Counted from the first letter of the stretch, positions 17,502-27,394 are shown. The stretch is DNA of 64,000 nt from Micromonospora sp. RP3T (GCF_003027925.1 NZ_PYPS01000002.1:124001-188000), one strand, 5' to 3'. A program made the numbers and translations. Notes: a model not told the origin generated them from the sequence alone.

Positions 17502-18296
17502 ATGTCAAGTCTGACAACCGTCTACGACGACCTGACCGCCGACGGCGACGACGTCGAGGCGCTGGTGCTCGGCCTCAGCGACGCCGAGTGGTCGACGCCC
17601 ACCCCCGCCCCGGGGTGGACGGTCAAACACCAGGTCGCCCACCTGGCCTTCGTGTCCCGACTGGCAGCGCTGTCGGCCGGTGAGCCGGATGCGTTCGCCG
17701 CCCAGGTGGCCGAGGCCAAGCGGGACTTCCAGGGCGCGGTGGAGGCGGCCCTCATCCCCTATCTCAAGCTCTCCCCGGACGAACTCGTGGACCGGTGGCG
17801 GCAGGAGCGCACCACGGCGGCCGAGGCGCTCGCGGCCGTTGAGCCCACGGCCACCGTGCCCTGGCTGGTCACACCGTTGCCGCCGGCGGTGCTGGCCGCG
17901 GCGGGCATGATGGAGCTGTTCGGCCACGGCCAGGACATCGCCGACGCGCTCGGGCGCACCCGTCCGCTGACCGACCGGATCGGTCATCTGGCCTGGTTCG
18001 GCGTCCGCACCCGCGATTTCGGCTACCACGCGCACGGGCTGACACCGCCGGCCGAGGAGTTCCGGGTCGAGCTGTCCGGTCCGTCCGGGGTGGTCTGGGA
18101 GTTCGGACCGGCCGACGCGACCGAGCGGGTGACCGGGCCGGCCGTCGACTTCGCGCTGCTCGTCAGTCGTCGCCGGCACCGCGACGACCTGGCCCTGATC
18201 GCCAAGGGCGCGGAGGCCGACCGCTGGCTGGACGTCGCCCAGGCCTACCGCGGGCCTGCCGGGCCGGGACGACGGCCCGGTCAGTTCGCCAGGTGA
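17502..18296 (+). CDS. DinB-like metal-binding protein (TIGR03084-type)
   Basis: 264 residues from ATG 17502 with GGAGGA upstream. It shows the four-helix DinB/mycothiol maleylpyruvate isomerase-like core: PAPGWTVKHQVAHLAFV near the N-terminus and MMELFGHGQDIADALGR near residue 140, the His residues being candidate metal ligands. The C-terminal half is a beta-rich domain. Relatives in actinobacteria are thiol-dependent (mycothiol) enzymes or proteins of unknown function. It follows the GMC operon after 20 bases and is closed by a strong terminator. Because enediynes are triggered by thiols, a thiol-transfer or detoxification role is an interesting guess. Confidence 0.82.
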   Translation: MSSLTTVYDDLTADGDDVEALVLGLSDAEWSTPTPAPGWTVKHQVAHLAFVSRLAALSAGEPDAFAAQVAEAKRDFQGAVEAALIPYLKLSPDELVDRWRQERTTAAEALAAVEPTATVPWLVTPLPPAVLAAAGMMELFGHGQDIADALGRTRPLTDRIGHLAWFGVRTRDFGYHAHGLTPPAEEFRVELSGPSGVVWEFGPADATERVTGPAVDFALLVSRRRHRDDLALIAKGAEADRWLDVAQAYRGPAGPGRRPGQFAR

Positions 18297-18307
18297 CACA
18301 GACGAAG

Positions 18308-18346
18308 AAGTCCGCCTCCACGAGTATGTCGTGGAGGCGGACTTTT
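18308..18346. terminator. Strong hairpin terminator between convergent genes
   Basis: A perfect 16-base inverted repeat: AAGTCCGCCTCCACGA at 18308-18323, loop GTATG, and its complement at 18329-18344, ending in TTTT. It lies 11 bases after the DinB-like gene and 10 before the end of the convergent AraC gene, so it can terminate transcription from both sides. Confidence 0.88.
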
Positions 18347-18356
18347 CGCCGTGGCC

Positions 18357-19127
18357 TCATGCGCGTTGTCTGGTCCGCACGGGACCGCCCAGGCTCCCGG
18401 TCTCCAGGTCCGGGATCGCGTAGAGGACGGGCAGGTCGGTCTCCCGCCGAGGGCGCAGCACGATGCCGACCACGCTTGTCGACATGTCGGACACCTCGAC
18501 CGGATCGACGTCGCCCAGCAGCATGGAGCGCCGCGTCCACGGTTCCGGGTCGGCGCTGTCGGCGGTGGCCACGGCCCGGATGTACCACTGCCCGGGGGGC
18601 ACGTCCGGGAGGCAGAAGCGGGTGTGCCGACCAGCCGCCGCCTCGACGACGGTCGACGTCGCCGGCCGGCGCTGGACGATCGGCGTCTCGAAGGTGCCGA
18701 TGTAGACCTGGGCGGTGGCGAACCCGGAGGGCAGGGTCACTGTTCCGGTGATGGTGCCACCGGTGCCCGGCGCCCGCTGGTCGGACTGCGGCGTCCCGCG
18801 CATGCCCTCGACCCACATGCGACGGAATCGGCTGGGCGACGTGCCGACGCTGTCGGTGAAGTGGTTGGTGAACGAGCCCAGACTGTTGTAGCCGACGGCC
18901 AAGGAGATGTCGGTGACGCTCAGCGTCGTCGTGGCGAGCAGGCGCTTGGCCTGGTAGATGCGGACGGCGGACAGATATCGTCCGGGCGAGACCCGCGTGG
19001 CCCGGCGGAAGACCCGGGAGAAGTGGAACCGGCTGAGGATGGCGCTTCGGGCGATCTCGTCCAGCGACAACGGCTCGCTGTAGTCCGTCCAGATACGGGC
19101 TATGGCGGACTTGATGGCGCCGTTCAA
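18357..19127 (-). CDS. AraC-family regulator with N-terminal HTH
   Basis: About 256 residues. The start taken is TTG at 19127 with GGGGGG upstream; upstream codons extend the frame but look non-coding. The double helix-turn-helix sits at the N-terminus: SLDEIARSAILSRFHFSRVF, SPGRYLSAVRIYQAKRLL, SVTDISLAVGYNSLGSF. The C-terminal half is beta-rich (GTITGTVTLPSG ..., FCLPDVPPGQWYIRAVA), like a small Ig-like sensor domain. This is the reverse of the usual AraC order. It is divergent from the epoxidase operon and paralogous to the regulator at 46274. It probably controls the adjoining biosynthetic operons. Confidence 0.88.
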   Translation of the reverse strand: MNGAIKSAIARIWTDYSEPLSLDEIARSAILSRFHFSRVFRRATRVSPGRYLSAVRIYQAKRLLATTTLSVTDISLAVGYNSLGSFTNHFTDSVGTSPSRFRRMWVEGMRGTPQSDQRAPGTGGTITGTVTLPSGFATAQVYIGTFETPIVQRRPATSTVVEAAAGRHTRFCLPDVPPGQWYIRAVATADSADPEPWTRRSMLLGDVDPVEVSDMSTSVVGIVLRPRRETDLPVLYAIPDLETGSLGGPVRTRQRA

Positions 19128-19147
19128 TGTGATACCCCCCGTGAGTG

Positions 19148-19163
19148 CCTGAACACTTTCAGG
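19148..19163. promoter_or_regulatory. Inverted repeat in the araC/epoxidase divergent promoter
   Basis: CCTGAACACTTTCAGG is a 6-4-6 inverted repeat about 21 bases upstream of the AraC start and in the 247-base divergent region to the epoxidase gene at 19375. The AraC paralogue at 46274 also has a palindrome (GTGTTAACAC) close upstream, and both contain AACACT. It may be an autoregulatory operator. Position and symmetry are the only support. Confidence 0.4.
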
Positions 19164-19374
19164 TAGCACCTTGCCCGGATGGGCTCGCGTGGTGGTGGGG
19201 CACGGATCGAGTCCCGGTCGAGCCTCGCTCGAGCCCGGCCACGGTCGTCGGCTCGCCGTCCCGTCATATTTCCGCAGCACAGCGGAAGGTGCCAGACCCG
19301 CCGCATTCTCCGATGCTGGCCTTGGCCCCTGGCTCGGCCGGGGCTCACGGTCGCACAGTGAGGACGAGATCGCT

Positions 19375-20748
19375 ATGCCTGAGCAGCACGTACCCCGCGC
19401 TGTCGTGCTCGGCGGCAGCCTGGCCGGCCTGCTCGCCGCCGACGTGCTCGCCGAAGTCTACCCGGAAGTCCTGGTGGTGGACCGCGACGAGCTGGCGGGG
19501 GTGACCGGTCCCCGCCGCGGCGTTCCGCACGGCCGCCACGCGCACGGCCTGGTCGCCCGCGGCCAGCAGATCCTGGAGAAGCAGTTCCCCGGCCTCCTCA
19601 GCGACATGGAGGCGGCCGGCATCCGGCCCGGCGACTTCAGCGGCGACATCCGCTGGTACTTCAACGGCATGCTGCTCAGCCCGGCCCGCACCGGCCTGCT
19701 GTCGGTGCCGTGCACCCGGCCGGTCATCGAGCGGGTCGTGCGCAACCGCGTCGAGAAGGTGCGCACCATCCGCTTTCTCGAGCAGCACGACATCGTCGGG
19801 CTGGCCACGACACCCGGCGCGGACCGGGTCACCGGTGTCCGCGTGCAGCCCCGTGACGGTCGTTCCGACGTCGAGCTGCTGACGGCCGATCTGGTCGTCG
19901 ACACCACCGGCCGGGGATCGCGGACCCCGGCCTGGCTCGAGGAGCTCGGCTACGCCCGGCCCGTCGAGGACAAGGTGAAGGTGGACCTCGCGTACACCAC
20001 CCGGCACTTCCGGGTGCCGCGCGACCCGTTCGGCCGCGACATCGCCATCATCGCGGCGGCCACGCCGTCGCACCCGCGCGGCGCGTTCTACTACCGACTT
20101 CCCGGCGACGACGGACTGGTCGAGCTGTCGCTCACCGGCGTGCTCGGCGACCATCCGCCGACCGACCCCGACGGCTTCCTCGAGTTCGTACGTTCGGTGC
20201 CGGTGCCGGAGATCTACGAATCGGTCCGCGCGGCCGAGCCGGTCGACGACGCGGTGATGTTCCGCTTCCCGGCCAGCGTCCGCCGCCGCTACGAGCGCCT
20301 GACCCGTTTCCCGGACGGCCTGCTGGTGATGGGGGACGCGGTGTGCAGTTTCAACCCCGTCTACGCCCAGGGCATGGCCGTCGCCGCCATCGAGGCGCGC
20401 ACCCTGGCCGACCAGCTCAAGAAGTCCGCGGTGCCGTCGCCCATCGAGTTCTTCCGCGAGATCGCCCGCGAGATCGACTCGCCGTGGGACTTCGCGGCGA
20501 CAGCCGATCTCGGCTACGCCGGCGTGCCGGGCACTCGCAGCGCGAAGATCCGCTTCATCAACGCGTACGTCACCCGCGTGCAGCGGGCGGCGGTGCACGA
20601 CGCCAGCCTCACGAACGCCCTGATGCGGGTCGCCGGTCTCATCGACGAGCCGACGGCCCTGCTCCGCCCCGGTCGGATCCTGCGCACGCTGCGGCTGTCC
20701 GGCCGTCCCGCCCCCGCCCCCGCGCCGCTCGTAGCGGCACACGACTGA
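19375..20748 (+). CDS. FAD-dependent epoxidase/monooxygenase
   Basis: 457 residues from ATG 19375. The N-terminal FAD fold is [16 protein letters not shown] with VVDRDEL at the end of the second strand; the second FAD motif is [27 protein letters not shown] and [11 protein letters not shown] are typical of the squalene-epoxidase-like group found in polyketide clusters. An epoxide hydrolase gene follows after 16 bases, so epoxidation of the enediyne core followed by hydrolysis to a vicinal diol is a coherent proposal, as in nine-membered enediyne pathways. A paralogue lies at 61405 on the minus strand. Confidence 0.87.
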   Translation: MPEQHVPRAVVLGGSLAGLLAADVLAEVYPEVLVVDRDELAGVTGPRRGVPHGRHAHGLVARGQQILEKQFPGLLSDMEAAGIRPGDFSGDIRWYFNGMLLSPARTGLLSVPCTRPVIERVVRNRVEKVRTIRFLEQHDIVGLATTPGADRVTGVRVQPRDGRSDVELLTADLVVDTTGRGSRTPAWLEELGYARPVEDKVKVDLAYTTRHFRVPRDPFGRDIAIIAAATPSHPRGAFYYRLPGDDGLVELSLTGVLGDHPPTDPDGFLEFVRSVPVPEIYESVRAAEPVDDAVMFRFPASVRRRYERLTRFPDGLLVMGDAVCSFNPVYAQGMAVAAIEARTLADQLKKSAVPSPIEFFREIAREIDSPWDFAATADLGYAGVPGTRSAKIRFINAYVTRVQRAAVHDASLTNALMRVAGLIDEPTALLRPGRILRTLRLSGRPAPAPAPLVAAHD

Positions 20749-20764
20749 TTCCGGAGGTCACCGG

Positions 20765-21934
20765 ATGCGCCCGTTCCGCATCGAGTTCCCGCAGTCCGAT
20801 CTCGACGACCTGGCCCGTCGTCTCGACCACACCCGTTGGCCGGACGAGATTCCCGGTGTCGGCTGGGACCGCGGTGTGCCGCTGGAGTACGTGAAGGAGC
20901 TGGCCGACTACTGGCGGACCCAGTTCGACTGGCGGGCGGTCGAGGCCCGGCTGAACGCGTACCCGCACCATCTCACCGAGATCGACGGCACGACCGTGCA
21001 CTTCATGCACATCCGGTCGGCCGAGGCCGGGGCAATGCCGCTCATCCTGACCCACGGCTGGCCGGGGACGGTGGCCGAGTTCCTGGACATCATCGGTCCG
21101 CTGACCGATCCGGTCGCGCACGGTGGCGACCCGGCCGACGCGTTCCACCTCGTCATCCCGTCGATCCCCGGCTTCGGCTTCTCGGGTCCGACCGGGCAGA
21201 CCGGCTGGGACACCGGCCGGGTGGCCCTCGCCTGGAAAGAGCTGATGCACCGCCTCGGCTACGAGCGCTACTTCGTGCAGGGCGGGGACTGGGGCTCGCC
21301 GATCTCGCTGCGGCTCGGTCTGGCCGACCCCGAACATGTCGTGGGCGTGCACGTCAACATGTTCGTGGCGCTCCCGCCGCCCGACCCGGCGGCGATGGTC
21401 GGCCTGGACGACGCCGACCTGGCCCGGCTCGACTTCGGCCTGCGGTTCATCCAGGACGGCATGGGATGGCAGAAGATCCAGTCGACGAGGCCGCAGACCC
21501 TCGCCTACGCGCTGACCGACTCGCCGGTCGGCCAGCTGGCCTGGATCGCTGAGAAGTACAAGGAGTGGACCGACTCGGTCAAGGCGCCGGAGGACGCGGT
21601 GAGCCGCGACCACATCCTCACCGCCGTCACCATCTACTGGCTGACTGCCACGGCCGGCTCCAGCGCCCAGTTCTACTACGAATGTTCCCATGTGGATGAG
21701 GACTTCGTCCGCACCTGGGGCGGGCCGTGGCCGCTGACCATGCCGGTCGCCGTCGCGTCGTTCCCGCGAGACGCCGTGCGGCCGGTCCGCCGGTTCGCCG
21801 AGCCGATCCTGCCGACGCTCAGCCAGTGGACCGAGTTCGACCGTGGTGGGCACTTCCCGGCCCTGGAGCAGCCCGAGCTGCTGGTCGGCGACATCCGCCG
21901 GTTCGCCCGCTCGCTGAGAGGGGTGACCCGATGA
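20765..21934 (+). CDS. Epoxide hydrolase (SgcF/NcsF2-type)
   Basis: 389 residues from ATG 20765 with GGAGGT upstream. It has the N-terminal cap typical of microsomal-type epoxide hydrolases ([27 protein letters not shown]), the oxyanion HGWPG near 97-101, nucleophile D175 in GGDWGS, and the C-terminal FPRDAV and [11 protein letters not shown] with the catalytic His. Enzymes of this type open an epoxide on nine-membered enediyne cores to a diol. Its position between an epoxidase and a methyltransferase gene fits that role. The overlap with the methyltransferase start (ATGA) marks one operon. Confidence 0.93.
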   Translation: MRPFRIEFPQSDLDDLARRLDHTRWPDEIPGVGWDRGVPLEYVKELADYWRTQFDWRAVEARLNAYPHHLTEIDGTTVHFMHIRSAEAGAMPLILTHGWPGTVAEFLDIIGPLTDPVAHGGDPADAFHLVIPSIPGFGFSGPTGQTGWDTGRVALAWKELMHRLGYERYFVQGGDWGSPISLRLGLADPEHVVGVHVNMFVALPPPDPAAMVGLDDADLARLDFGLRFIQDGMGWQKIQSTRPQTLAYALTDSPVGQLAWIAEKYKEWTDSVKAPEDAVSRDHILTAVTIYWLTATAGSSAQFYYECSHVDEDFVRTWGGPWPLTMPVAVASFPRDAVRPVRRFAEPILPTLSQWTEFDRGGHFPALEQPELLVGDIRRFARSLRGVTR

Positions 21935-22749
21935 ACCCCACCGACATGGGTCAGCACTACGACGAGCGGTCGCCGATCGAGGCCGAGTTCCGCGACGGCC
22001 AGGTCCACATGTACTACTGGTACGACCGGGAGGACCCCGCGACCCTGCCCGAGGCGATCGAGCGGATCAGCCGCAAGGTGAGCGACACGCTCGGCCTGCG
22101 GGCCGGCGAGCACCTGCTGGACGCGGGCTGTGGTCCCGGCAAGACGGCGGTGGCCCTGGCCCGGGAGCTCGGCGTCCGGGTCACCGGCGTCACGGTCAGC
22201 GCGTTCGAGGTCGAGAAGGCGAACCAACGGGCCGCGGAGAGCGGCGTCAGCGGCCTCGCCCACTTCGAGTACGGCGACTTCATGCGGCTGAGTTACCCGG
22301 ACGGCACGTTCGACGCGGTGCTGGCGATGGAGTCGCTGCAGAACGCGCTGGACCTCGACCAGGTGCTGCGCGAGCTGTTCCGGGTGCTGCGCCCGGGCGG
22401 CCGGCTCACCCTGTCCGACTTCAGCCGCGAGTCGGACCGCGACCCGCGGCGGCTGGCCGCATTCATGGCCAGCATAAAGCTGACCGCCCTGCCGTCGACG
22501 GCCGAGTGGCTCGAACGGGTCCGGGCGGCCGGCTTCGAGGTGGAGGAGTACACCCAGTGCGGTCCCCGGGTCTACGGCCGGAAGGCGAAGTTCCTGGAGG
22601 CCGCGATGGAGCGGCGGGCCGAGGTGATCGCGAAGTTCGGCGAGGACGCGGTTGCCAGCTTCTCGAGCAACACCATGGGCTTCTTCGCGGCGCGCAGTGA
22701 CCAGGTCGGGTACGTCATCGTGTCCGCCCGCAAGCCGTACCGACGCTGA
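21931..22749 (+). CDS. SAM-dependent methyltransferase
   Basis: 272 residues, class I Rossmann methyltransferase: SAM-binding [16 protein letters not shown] near residue 65, then [27 protein letters not shown] and [12 protein letters not shown]. It resembles the small-molecule O- or N-methyltransferases of natural-product clusters (MitM/UbiE-like). The start overlaps the epoxide hydrolase stop. It could methylate a hydroxyl on the core, a sugar or an aromatic side group; nothing in the sequence decides. A strong terminator follows. Confidence 0.9.
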   Translation: MNPTDMGQHYDERSPIEAEFRDGQVHMYYWYDREDPATLPEAIERISRKVSDTLGLRAGEHLLDAGCGPGKTAVALARELGVRVTGVTVSAFEVEKANQRAAESGVSGLAHFEYGDFMRLSYPDGTFDAVLAMESLQNALDLDQVLRELFRVLRPGGRLTLSDFSRESDRDPRRLAAFMASIKLTALPSTAEWLERVRAAGFEVEEYTQCGPRVYGRKAKFLEAAMERRAEVIAKFGEDAVASFSSNTMGFFAARSDQVGYVIVSARKPYRR

Positions 22750-22756
22750 GGCGCGG

Positions 22757-22790
22757 GTGCGCCGTCCCGGCCTGGGCCGGGACGGCGCAC
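22757..22790. terminator. Hairpin terminator between convergent genes
   Basis: A 16-base perfect inverted repeat (GTGCGCCGTCCCGGCC and its complement, separated by TG) lies 7 bases after the methyltransferase stop and 7 before the end of the convergent binding-protein gene. There is no U-run, which is common for high-GC actinobacterial terminators. Confidence 0.85.
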
Positions 22791-22797
22791 TCGGCGT

Positions 22798-24162
22798 TCA
22801 GATGCTGACGACCAGCAGGTCGGGGCTGCGCCGCGGCGGTCCGGCGCAGTACGCGTTGTAGGCGTCGAGGATCTTCTGTGCCCGGGTGTTCGCCTCGCGG
22901 AACCGGGCGACCGGTTCGGCCCCGCCGACCAGGACATCATGCATCGCGGTGGTCAGCTCGCTCATGATCTCGGCGTGCCCCCCGAGCAGGGGTCCGAGCG
23001 CCGCCGGGGAACCGTCCGCCGATTCGAGCTGGTCGCCGGCCACCCGCAGGTGCGGGGGCCAGCCCTCGCGGACGAGCAGGTCGGCGGCTGCCCGGGTGAC
23101 CGGGATGCGGTAGTGCTCGCGGGCCCAGACAGCGGCGTTGCGCGGGTTCTCCAGGTATTGCATGAAGGCGAGCGCGCCGTCCTGCTCGGTCGGGTCGAGG
23201 CCGGCGGCGAGCCAGAGCGACATGCCACCCAGCACGTTCCCGGCCATCGGCACCTCGTCGTTGTGCGGCAGCGGACCCACCCCGACGGTGAATCCGTTCC
23301 GCTCTCCCCGCCGCAGCATGTGCGAGGCGTCGACGGAGGAGCTGAGCATGAACGCCACCTCCTGATTCTCGAACGCGGCGAAGCAGTCCGGGAAATCCCG
23401 GATCTCCCCTGAGTAGCGGAAGTGGCCGTCCCGGTGCAGGCCCCGCCACCAGTCGACGTAGGCGAGCATCGCGGTCGAGGCCAGGTCGACCCGCTCGGCC
23501 CGGCCCGACCGGCCGTTGTCGTGATCGGCGATCAGCGCGCCCTGCTGCGCGGCCGCCTGCAGGAAGGGCCAGTAGAAGTTGGGCCAGGTGATGCCGTGCG
23601 CGGGGCCGTCGGGAATCCTCGCGAGTGCCTGGCAGGCCTCGGTGACCTCGCGCCAGGTGCGCGGTGGCTCGGCCACGCCCGCCCTGGCCAGCAGGTCCAT
23701 GTTGGCGAAGAGCACCATGGTGGAGGCCGTCCGGGGCAGCGACATCTGCTCGCCGGCGTAGCCGAAGTAGTCGCGGATCGCCGGCATCATGTCGCCCAGC
23801 ACCACGGGCTCGCCGAGAATCTCGGTGCGCCCGGCGATGGCCGGGCCGATGGGCGTGAACAGCGGTGATCCGTCCGGCCCGAGGGTGTCGAGCGCGACCC
23901 GGGTGACGGCATCGTGGTATTCGACGACGTGGGGGACGGTGCCCTGCTCGACCGCCCGGGCCACCTCGGCCGGCATCTGCTGGAAGTCGAACCGCGTGAC
24001 GACGACGTGATACTCCGGGTGCGCCTGGTTGAACTCCTCCGCCGCCGACAGGGCGACGTCCACGGCGTCCGTCGCCCACTTGGTCGGATCGGTCAGCCAG
24101 ACATCGATTCTCTTCTTCCTCGGGTCGTCCGCACCGTCACCGGAACGGGAATGGACTGCCAT
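22798..24162 (-). CDS. Solute-binding-protein-fold protein without signal peptide
   Basis: 454 residues with the family-1 extracellular solute-binding fold: RIDVWLTDPTKW start strand, EEFNQAHPEYHVVVTRFDF, MVLFANMDLLARAGVAEPPRTW, VAFMLSSS, AALAFMQYLENP-like helix and a C-terminal helical part. Such proteins normally capture sugars or lipids for ABC importers and carry a lipoprotein signal. Here the ATG at 24162 has GGAGG upstream and the first residues are polar (HSRSGDGADDPRKKR), with no hydrophobic stretch or lipobox, so the protein should stay in the cytoplasm. No ABC permease or ATPase is nearby. It may bind an intermediate or the product; that is inference. Confidence 0.8.
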   Translation of the reverse strand: MAVHSRSGDGADDPRKKRIDVWLTDPTKWATDAVDVALSAAEEFNQAHPEYHVVVTRFDFQQMPAEVARAVEQGTVPHVVEYHDAVTRVALDTLGPDGSPLFTPIGPAIAGRTEILGEPVVLGDMMPAIRDYFGYAGEQMSLPRTASTMVLFANMDLLARAGVAEPPRTWREVTEACQALARIPDGPAHGITWPNFYWPFLQAAAQQGALIADHDNGRSGRAERVDLASTAMLAYVDWWRGLHRDGHFRYSGEIRDFPDCFAAFENQEVAFMLSSSVDASHMLRRGERNGFTVGVGPLPHNDEVPMAGNVLGGMSLWLAAGLDPTEQDGALAFMQYLENPRNAAVWAREHYRIPVTRAAADLLVREGWPPHLRVAGDQLESADGSPAALGPLLGGHAEIMSELTTAMHDVLVGGAEPVARFREANTRAQKILDAYNAYCAGPPRRSPDLLVVSI

Positions 24163-24363
24163 GCGAGACCTCCAGCGGCGAAAGGGGGCACAGGTCCCGC
24201 CACCGTCACAGCACAGCCCGTCCGGCGGCGACTCCGCGCTTGCTCAGCCGGCCGGGCGGAGTCTGCTTGAGCGGGTGGCAGCACTTCGCAAGATGTGGGC
24301 ACCCGCAGGGCGTGCAAACGTCTCGGGCAGAGGTTTCCGGCCCTCGAACGAGAGGTGATTCTC

Positions 24364-24771
24364 ATGTCCACCGCACCGCCCATCCCCAGCACCGACATGG
24401 CCGACATCCAGGCGCTTCCCGCGCGCATGATCGCTGCCTGGGCCGCCCACGACACCGATGCCTTCGCCGATCTGTTCGCACCGGACGGGACGCTGATCCT
24501 GCCCGGTGTGTATCGGAAGGGCCGCGACCAGATCCGGGAGTTCATGGCCGCGGGGTACGCGGGGCCGTACCGGGGCACGCGGGTCACCGGCACGCCGATC
24601 GACGTCAAGGTGCTCGGGGAGGGCGCCGTCGCGGTGCTCACCGAGGGTGGCGTGCTGGCGCCCGGCGAGACGGAGCTGTCGGACAAGGCGGCCATCCGGG
24701 CCTCGTGGATTCTCGTCAAGCGCGAGGGCCGGTGGCAGCTGGCGGTCTACCAGAACTGCCCACGGGACTGA
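24364..24771 (+). CDS. SgcJ/EcaC-type NTF2-like protein
   Basis: 135 residues of the DUF4440/NTF2-like fold, starting at ATG 24364 with GAGAGG eight bases upstream. Recognisable parts are AAWAAHDTDAFADLFAPDGT, GRDQIREFMAAGY, an alternating beta sheet and SWILVKREGRWQLAVYQNC. SgcJ-type proteins occur in nine-membered enediyne clusters and have been linked to enediyne core formation with PksE; the exact reaction is unknown. It is divergent from the binding-protein gene and leads the operon with the DpgC-like dioxygenase two bases downstream. It argues for a nine-membered core. Confidence 0.88.
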   Translation: MSTAPPIPSTDMADIQALPARMIAAWAAHDTDAFADLFAPDGTLILPGVYRKGRDQIREFMAAGYAGPYRGTRVTGTPIDVKVLGEGAVAVLTEGGVLAPGETELSDKAAIRASWILVKREGRWQLAVYQNCPRD

Positions 24772-24773
24772 CC

Positions 24774-26087
24774 GTGAGCGCATCTGTCACGCCGGCGGCC
24801 CCGGTCGTTTCGGACCGGTTGCGGGCCGAGGTCAGAGACGCCGCCGCGCGCGTGGAAGACCTGGTGGCGGCGCTGCCCGCGCCGGCCGAGCGCGGCCCGG
24901 ACGAGCGGGCCCTGGCCAGCGAGGCCCACGAGCACGCTCGAGCGGCGAGGCGCCGGCTCCTGGCGGTTCAGGCGGACCAGCTCGGTCGGGAGGTGATGGG
25001 TTCGGGCCGGCACCGGCGCTCCCTGACCGAGATGGCCGACGACCTGGCCCGCATCGTTCCCGGCCTGGCTCCCGACCGGGCGGCGATGGAGGTCGAGCGT
25101 GGCCGCCGGCAGAGCGCCAAGGAAGGCCTCGAAGTCGATCAGGGCATCGTCTGCTCCGCTCTGTTCGGATCGAGCGCGGGTGGCGACCTGCTGCGATCGC
25201 AGCGGCGTCCGACGGCCGAAGCGTGCGCGCGGCTGCCCGAGTTCCAGCGGACCGGCCTCCTCGACATGTCGGTGGTGTCGGTGCGGCGGACGGACGGGGT
25301 GGCCGAGCTGACCCTGACCAACCAGCGTTACCTCAACGCCGAGGACGCGGTGCTCGGCCAGGAGCTGGAAGTCGCGGTGGACCTGGCCCTGCTCGATCCG
25401 GGCGTGCGCGTGGGCCTGGTGCGCGGCGGCGTCATGACGCATCCGCGCTACGCCGGCCGGCGGGTCTTCTGCCCGGGCATCAACCTGACCCTGCTGCGCG
25501 CGGGGCAGATCCCGTTTCTGGGGTTCATCCTGCAGCGCGAGGTCGGCTACCTGAGCAAGATCCGACGTGGCCTGTGGGATCCCGAGCAGGCGGACGACCC
25601 GGCCGCCCGGGGCGGCAAGCCGTGGGTGGGGGTGATCGACGAGTTCGCCATCGGCGGCGGCTTCCAGCTGATGCTGACGTTCGACTACGTGATCAGCTCG
25701 GACGAGGCCTACTTCACGTTGCCGGCAGCGGCCGAGGGCATCGTGCCCGGCGCGGCCAACCTCCGGCTCGGCCGCACCCTCGGCGCTCGCGTGGCTCGGC
25801 AGATGTTGCTGGGTGGCCGGCGGATCGACGCCCGCGACCCGCTCGCGACGCTGCTCTGCGACGCCGTGGTGGCCGAGGACGCGATCGAGGACGCGATCGG
25901 CCGGGCGGTGCGCGCCATGGACAGTCCCGCTGTGGTGGCCAACCGGCACATGATCACGGCCTTCGAGGAACCCGAGGACCAGTTGCGGAGCTACCTCGCC
26001 GAATTCGCCGAGGTGCAGGCGCGGCGCCTGTACAGCCCGGACGTACTGCATCGGTTGGAGCAGCAGTGGACGAAACGGCAACGTTGA
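24774..26087 (+). CDS. dpgC: DpgC-like cofactor-free arylacetyl-CoA dioxygenase
   Basis: 437 residues from GTG 24774, the normal length of DpgC. The N-terminal helical part is followed by a crotonase core with FCPGINLTLLRAGQIPFL, GVIDEFAIGGGFQLMLTFD and YFTLPAAAEGIVPGAANLR. DpgC oxidises 3,5-dihydroxyphenylacetyl-CoA to the arylglyoxylate without metal or cofactor; the following aminotransferase would give an arylglycine. The type III PKS dpgA and the hydratases dpgB and dpgD are not in the window, so the arylacetyl-CoA must come from elsewhere or be a different acid. It overlaps the aminotransferase gene by 22 bases. Confidence 0.9.
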   Translation: MSASVTPAAPVVSDRLRAEVRDAAARVEDLVAALPAPAERGPDERALASEAHEHARAARRRLLAVQADQLGREVMGSGRHRRSLTEMADDLARIVPGLAPDRAAMEVERGRRQSAKEGLEVDQGIVCSALFGSSAGGDLLRSQRRPTAEACARLPEFQRTGLLDMSVVSVRRTDGVAELTLTNQRYLNAEDAVLGQELEVAVDLALLDPGVRVGLVRGGVMTHPRYAGRRVFCPGINLTLLRAGQIPFLGFILQREVGYLSKIRRGLWDPEQADDPAARGGKPWVGVIDEFAIGGGFQLMLTFDYVISSDEAYFTLPAAAEGIVPGAANLRLGRTLGARVARQMLLGGRRIDARDPLATLLCDAVVAEDAIEDAIGRAVRAMDSPAVVANRHMITAFEEPEDQLRSYLAEFAEVQARRLYSPDVLHRLEQQWTKRQR

Positions 26088-27394
26088 CCGCCGGGGCGCG
26101 CCTGCACGTCGACGACCTGCATCGCAGCGTGTCGAGCCGGCAGGTGGCGGCCATGACCTTCCTCAACGAGATCGTGGCCGAGTTCCCGGCAGCGATCTCG
26201 TTCGCCCCGGGCGCCCCGTACGAGCCCTTCTTCGCCGACGTCGAGGTCGGCCCGCTCCTGGACACCTTCGTCGCGGCCCGGCGGGCCGCCGGGCTCAGCG
26301 CGGAAGCGGTGCGCCGGCAGCTGTTCCAGTACGGCCCGAGCCAGGGAATCATCAACGATCTGGTCGCCGCCGCGCTGCGGGCCGACGAGGCGTTGGACGT
26401 CCAGCCCGAGTCGATCGTCATGACGGTCGGATGCCAGGAGGCGTTGTTCCTGACCCTGCTCGCGCTGCACCCGCCGGGTTCGGTGCTGGCGGTTCCCGAT
26501 CCGTCGTACGTCGGCGTGACCGCCGCCGCCGAGGCGCTGGCCATCCCGATCCACCCGGTGCCCGACGACGGCGCCGGCCCTGACCTGGCCGCGCTCCGCG
26601 TGGCGGCGGCGCGGGAGAGGGCGGCCGGGCGCCGCCTCCGCGCGCTGTACGTCTCGCCGGACTTCGCCAACCCGTCCGGCAGCCGGCTCACCCTGGCCGC
26701 CCGGCACCGGCTGCTGGAGACGGCCGCGGACCTCGATCTGATCGTGGTCGAGGACAACGCCTACGCCTTCACGGCCGCCGCGGATGATCGGCTTCCCAGC
26801 CTCAAGTCGCTCGACCGCGAGGGCCGCGTGGTGCACACCGGAACCTTCTCGAAGGTCGCGGTGCCGGGCGCCCGGGTGGGTTACGTGGTCGCCGACCAGT
26901 GGGTCGAGTCGCGTCTCGGGCCGCCGGTGCGCCTGGCCACCATGATCGCCGCCGGCAAGAACGCGGTCACCCTCAACACGTCCCCGCTGGCCCAGGCGGT
27001 GATCGGCGGGCTCCTGATCGAGCACGGCGGGTCCCTCGCGGCGCTCGGCCGGCGCAAGGCGGAGCAGCTGCGGAGCAACCGCGCCGTCCTGCTCGAACGG
27101 CTGGTCCACCATTTCGGCAAGCCGGACCGGCCCGATGCCCGAGTTCGCTGGCAGGCGCCCGAGGGGGGCTACTTCGTGCAGATGGAGCTCCCGGTCGAGG
27201 CCGATGACGCGCTGTTGCGCTACTCCGCGGAGACGTTCGGTGTGCTCTGGACCCCGATGCGCGGCTTCTACCTCGGCGCGGGCGGGGAGCGCCGGATCCG
27301 GCTGTCCTGTTCCGCCCTGGAGCACACCGAGATCGTCGACGGCGTGGCCCGGCTGGCCGGCTTCGTCGGTGCGCTGCCCGGGAACCGCCGATGA
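26066..27394 (+). CDS. PLP-dependent aminotransferase (HpgT/DpgT-like)
   Basis: 442 residues from GTG 26066. A fold-type I aminotransferase of the MocR-lacking, KAT/HpgT group: MTVGCQEALFLTLLAL, YVSPDFANPSGSRL, VVEDNAYAF and the PLP lysine in GTFSKVAVPGARVGYV, then APEGGYFVQMELP. HpgT-type enzymes transaminate arylglyoxylates to arylglycines using tyrosine as donor. Directly after a DpgC-like gene and overlapping the NRPS start by four bases (ATGA), it most likely makes an arylglycine for that NRPS. The exact ring substituents cannot be read from sequence. Confidence 0.9.
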   Translation: MDETATLTAGARLHVDDLHRSVSSRQVAAMTFLNEIVAEFPAAISFAPGAPYEPFFADVEVGPLLDTFVAARRAAGLSAEAVRRQLFQYGPSQGIINDLVAAALRADEALDVQPESIVMTVGCQEALFLTLLALHPPGSVLAVPDPSYVGVTAAAEALAIPIHPVPDDGAGPDLAALRVAAARERAAGRRLRALYVSPDFANPSGSRLTLAARHRLLETAADLDLIVVEDNAYAFTAAADDRLPSLKSLDREGRVVHTGTFSKVAVPGARVGYVVADQWVESRLGPPVRLATMIAAGKNAVTLNTSPLAQAVIGGLLIEHGGSLAALGRRKAEQLRSNRAVLLERLVHHFGKPDRPDARVRWQAPEGGYFVQMELPVEADDALLRYSAETFGVLWTPMRGFYLGAGGERRIRLSCSALEHTEIVDGVARLAGFVGALPGNRR

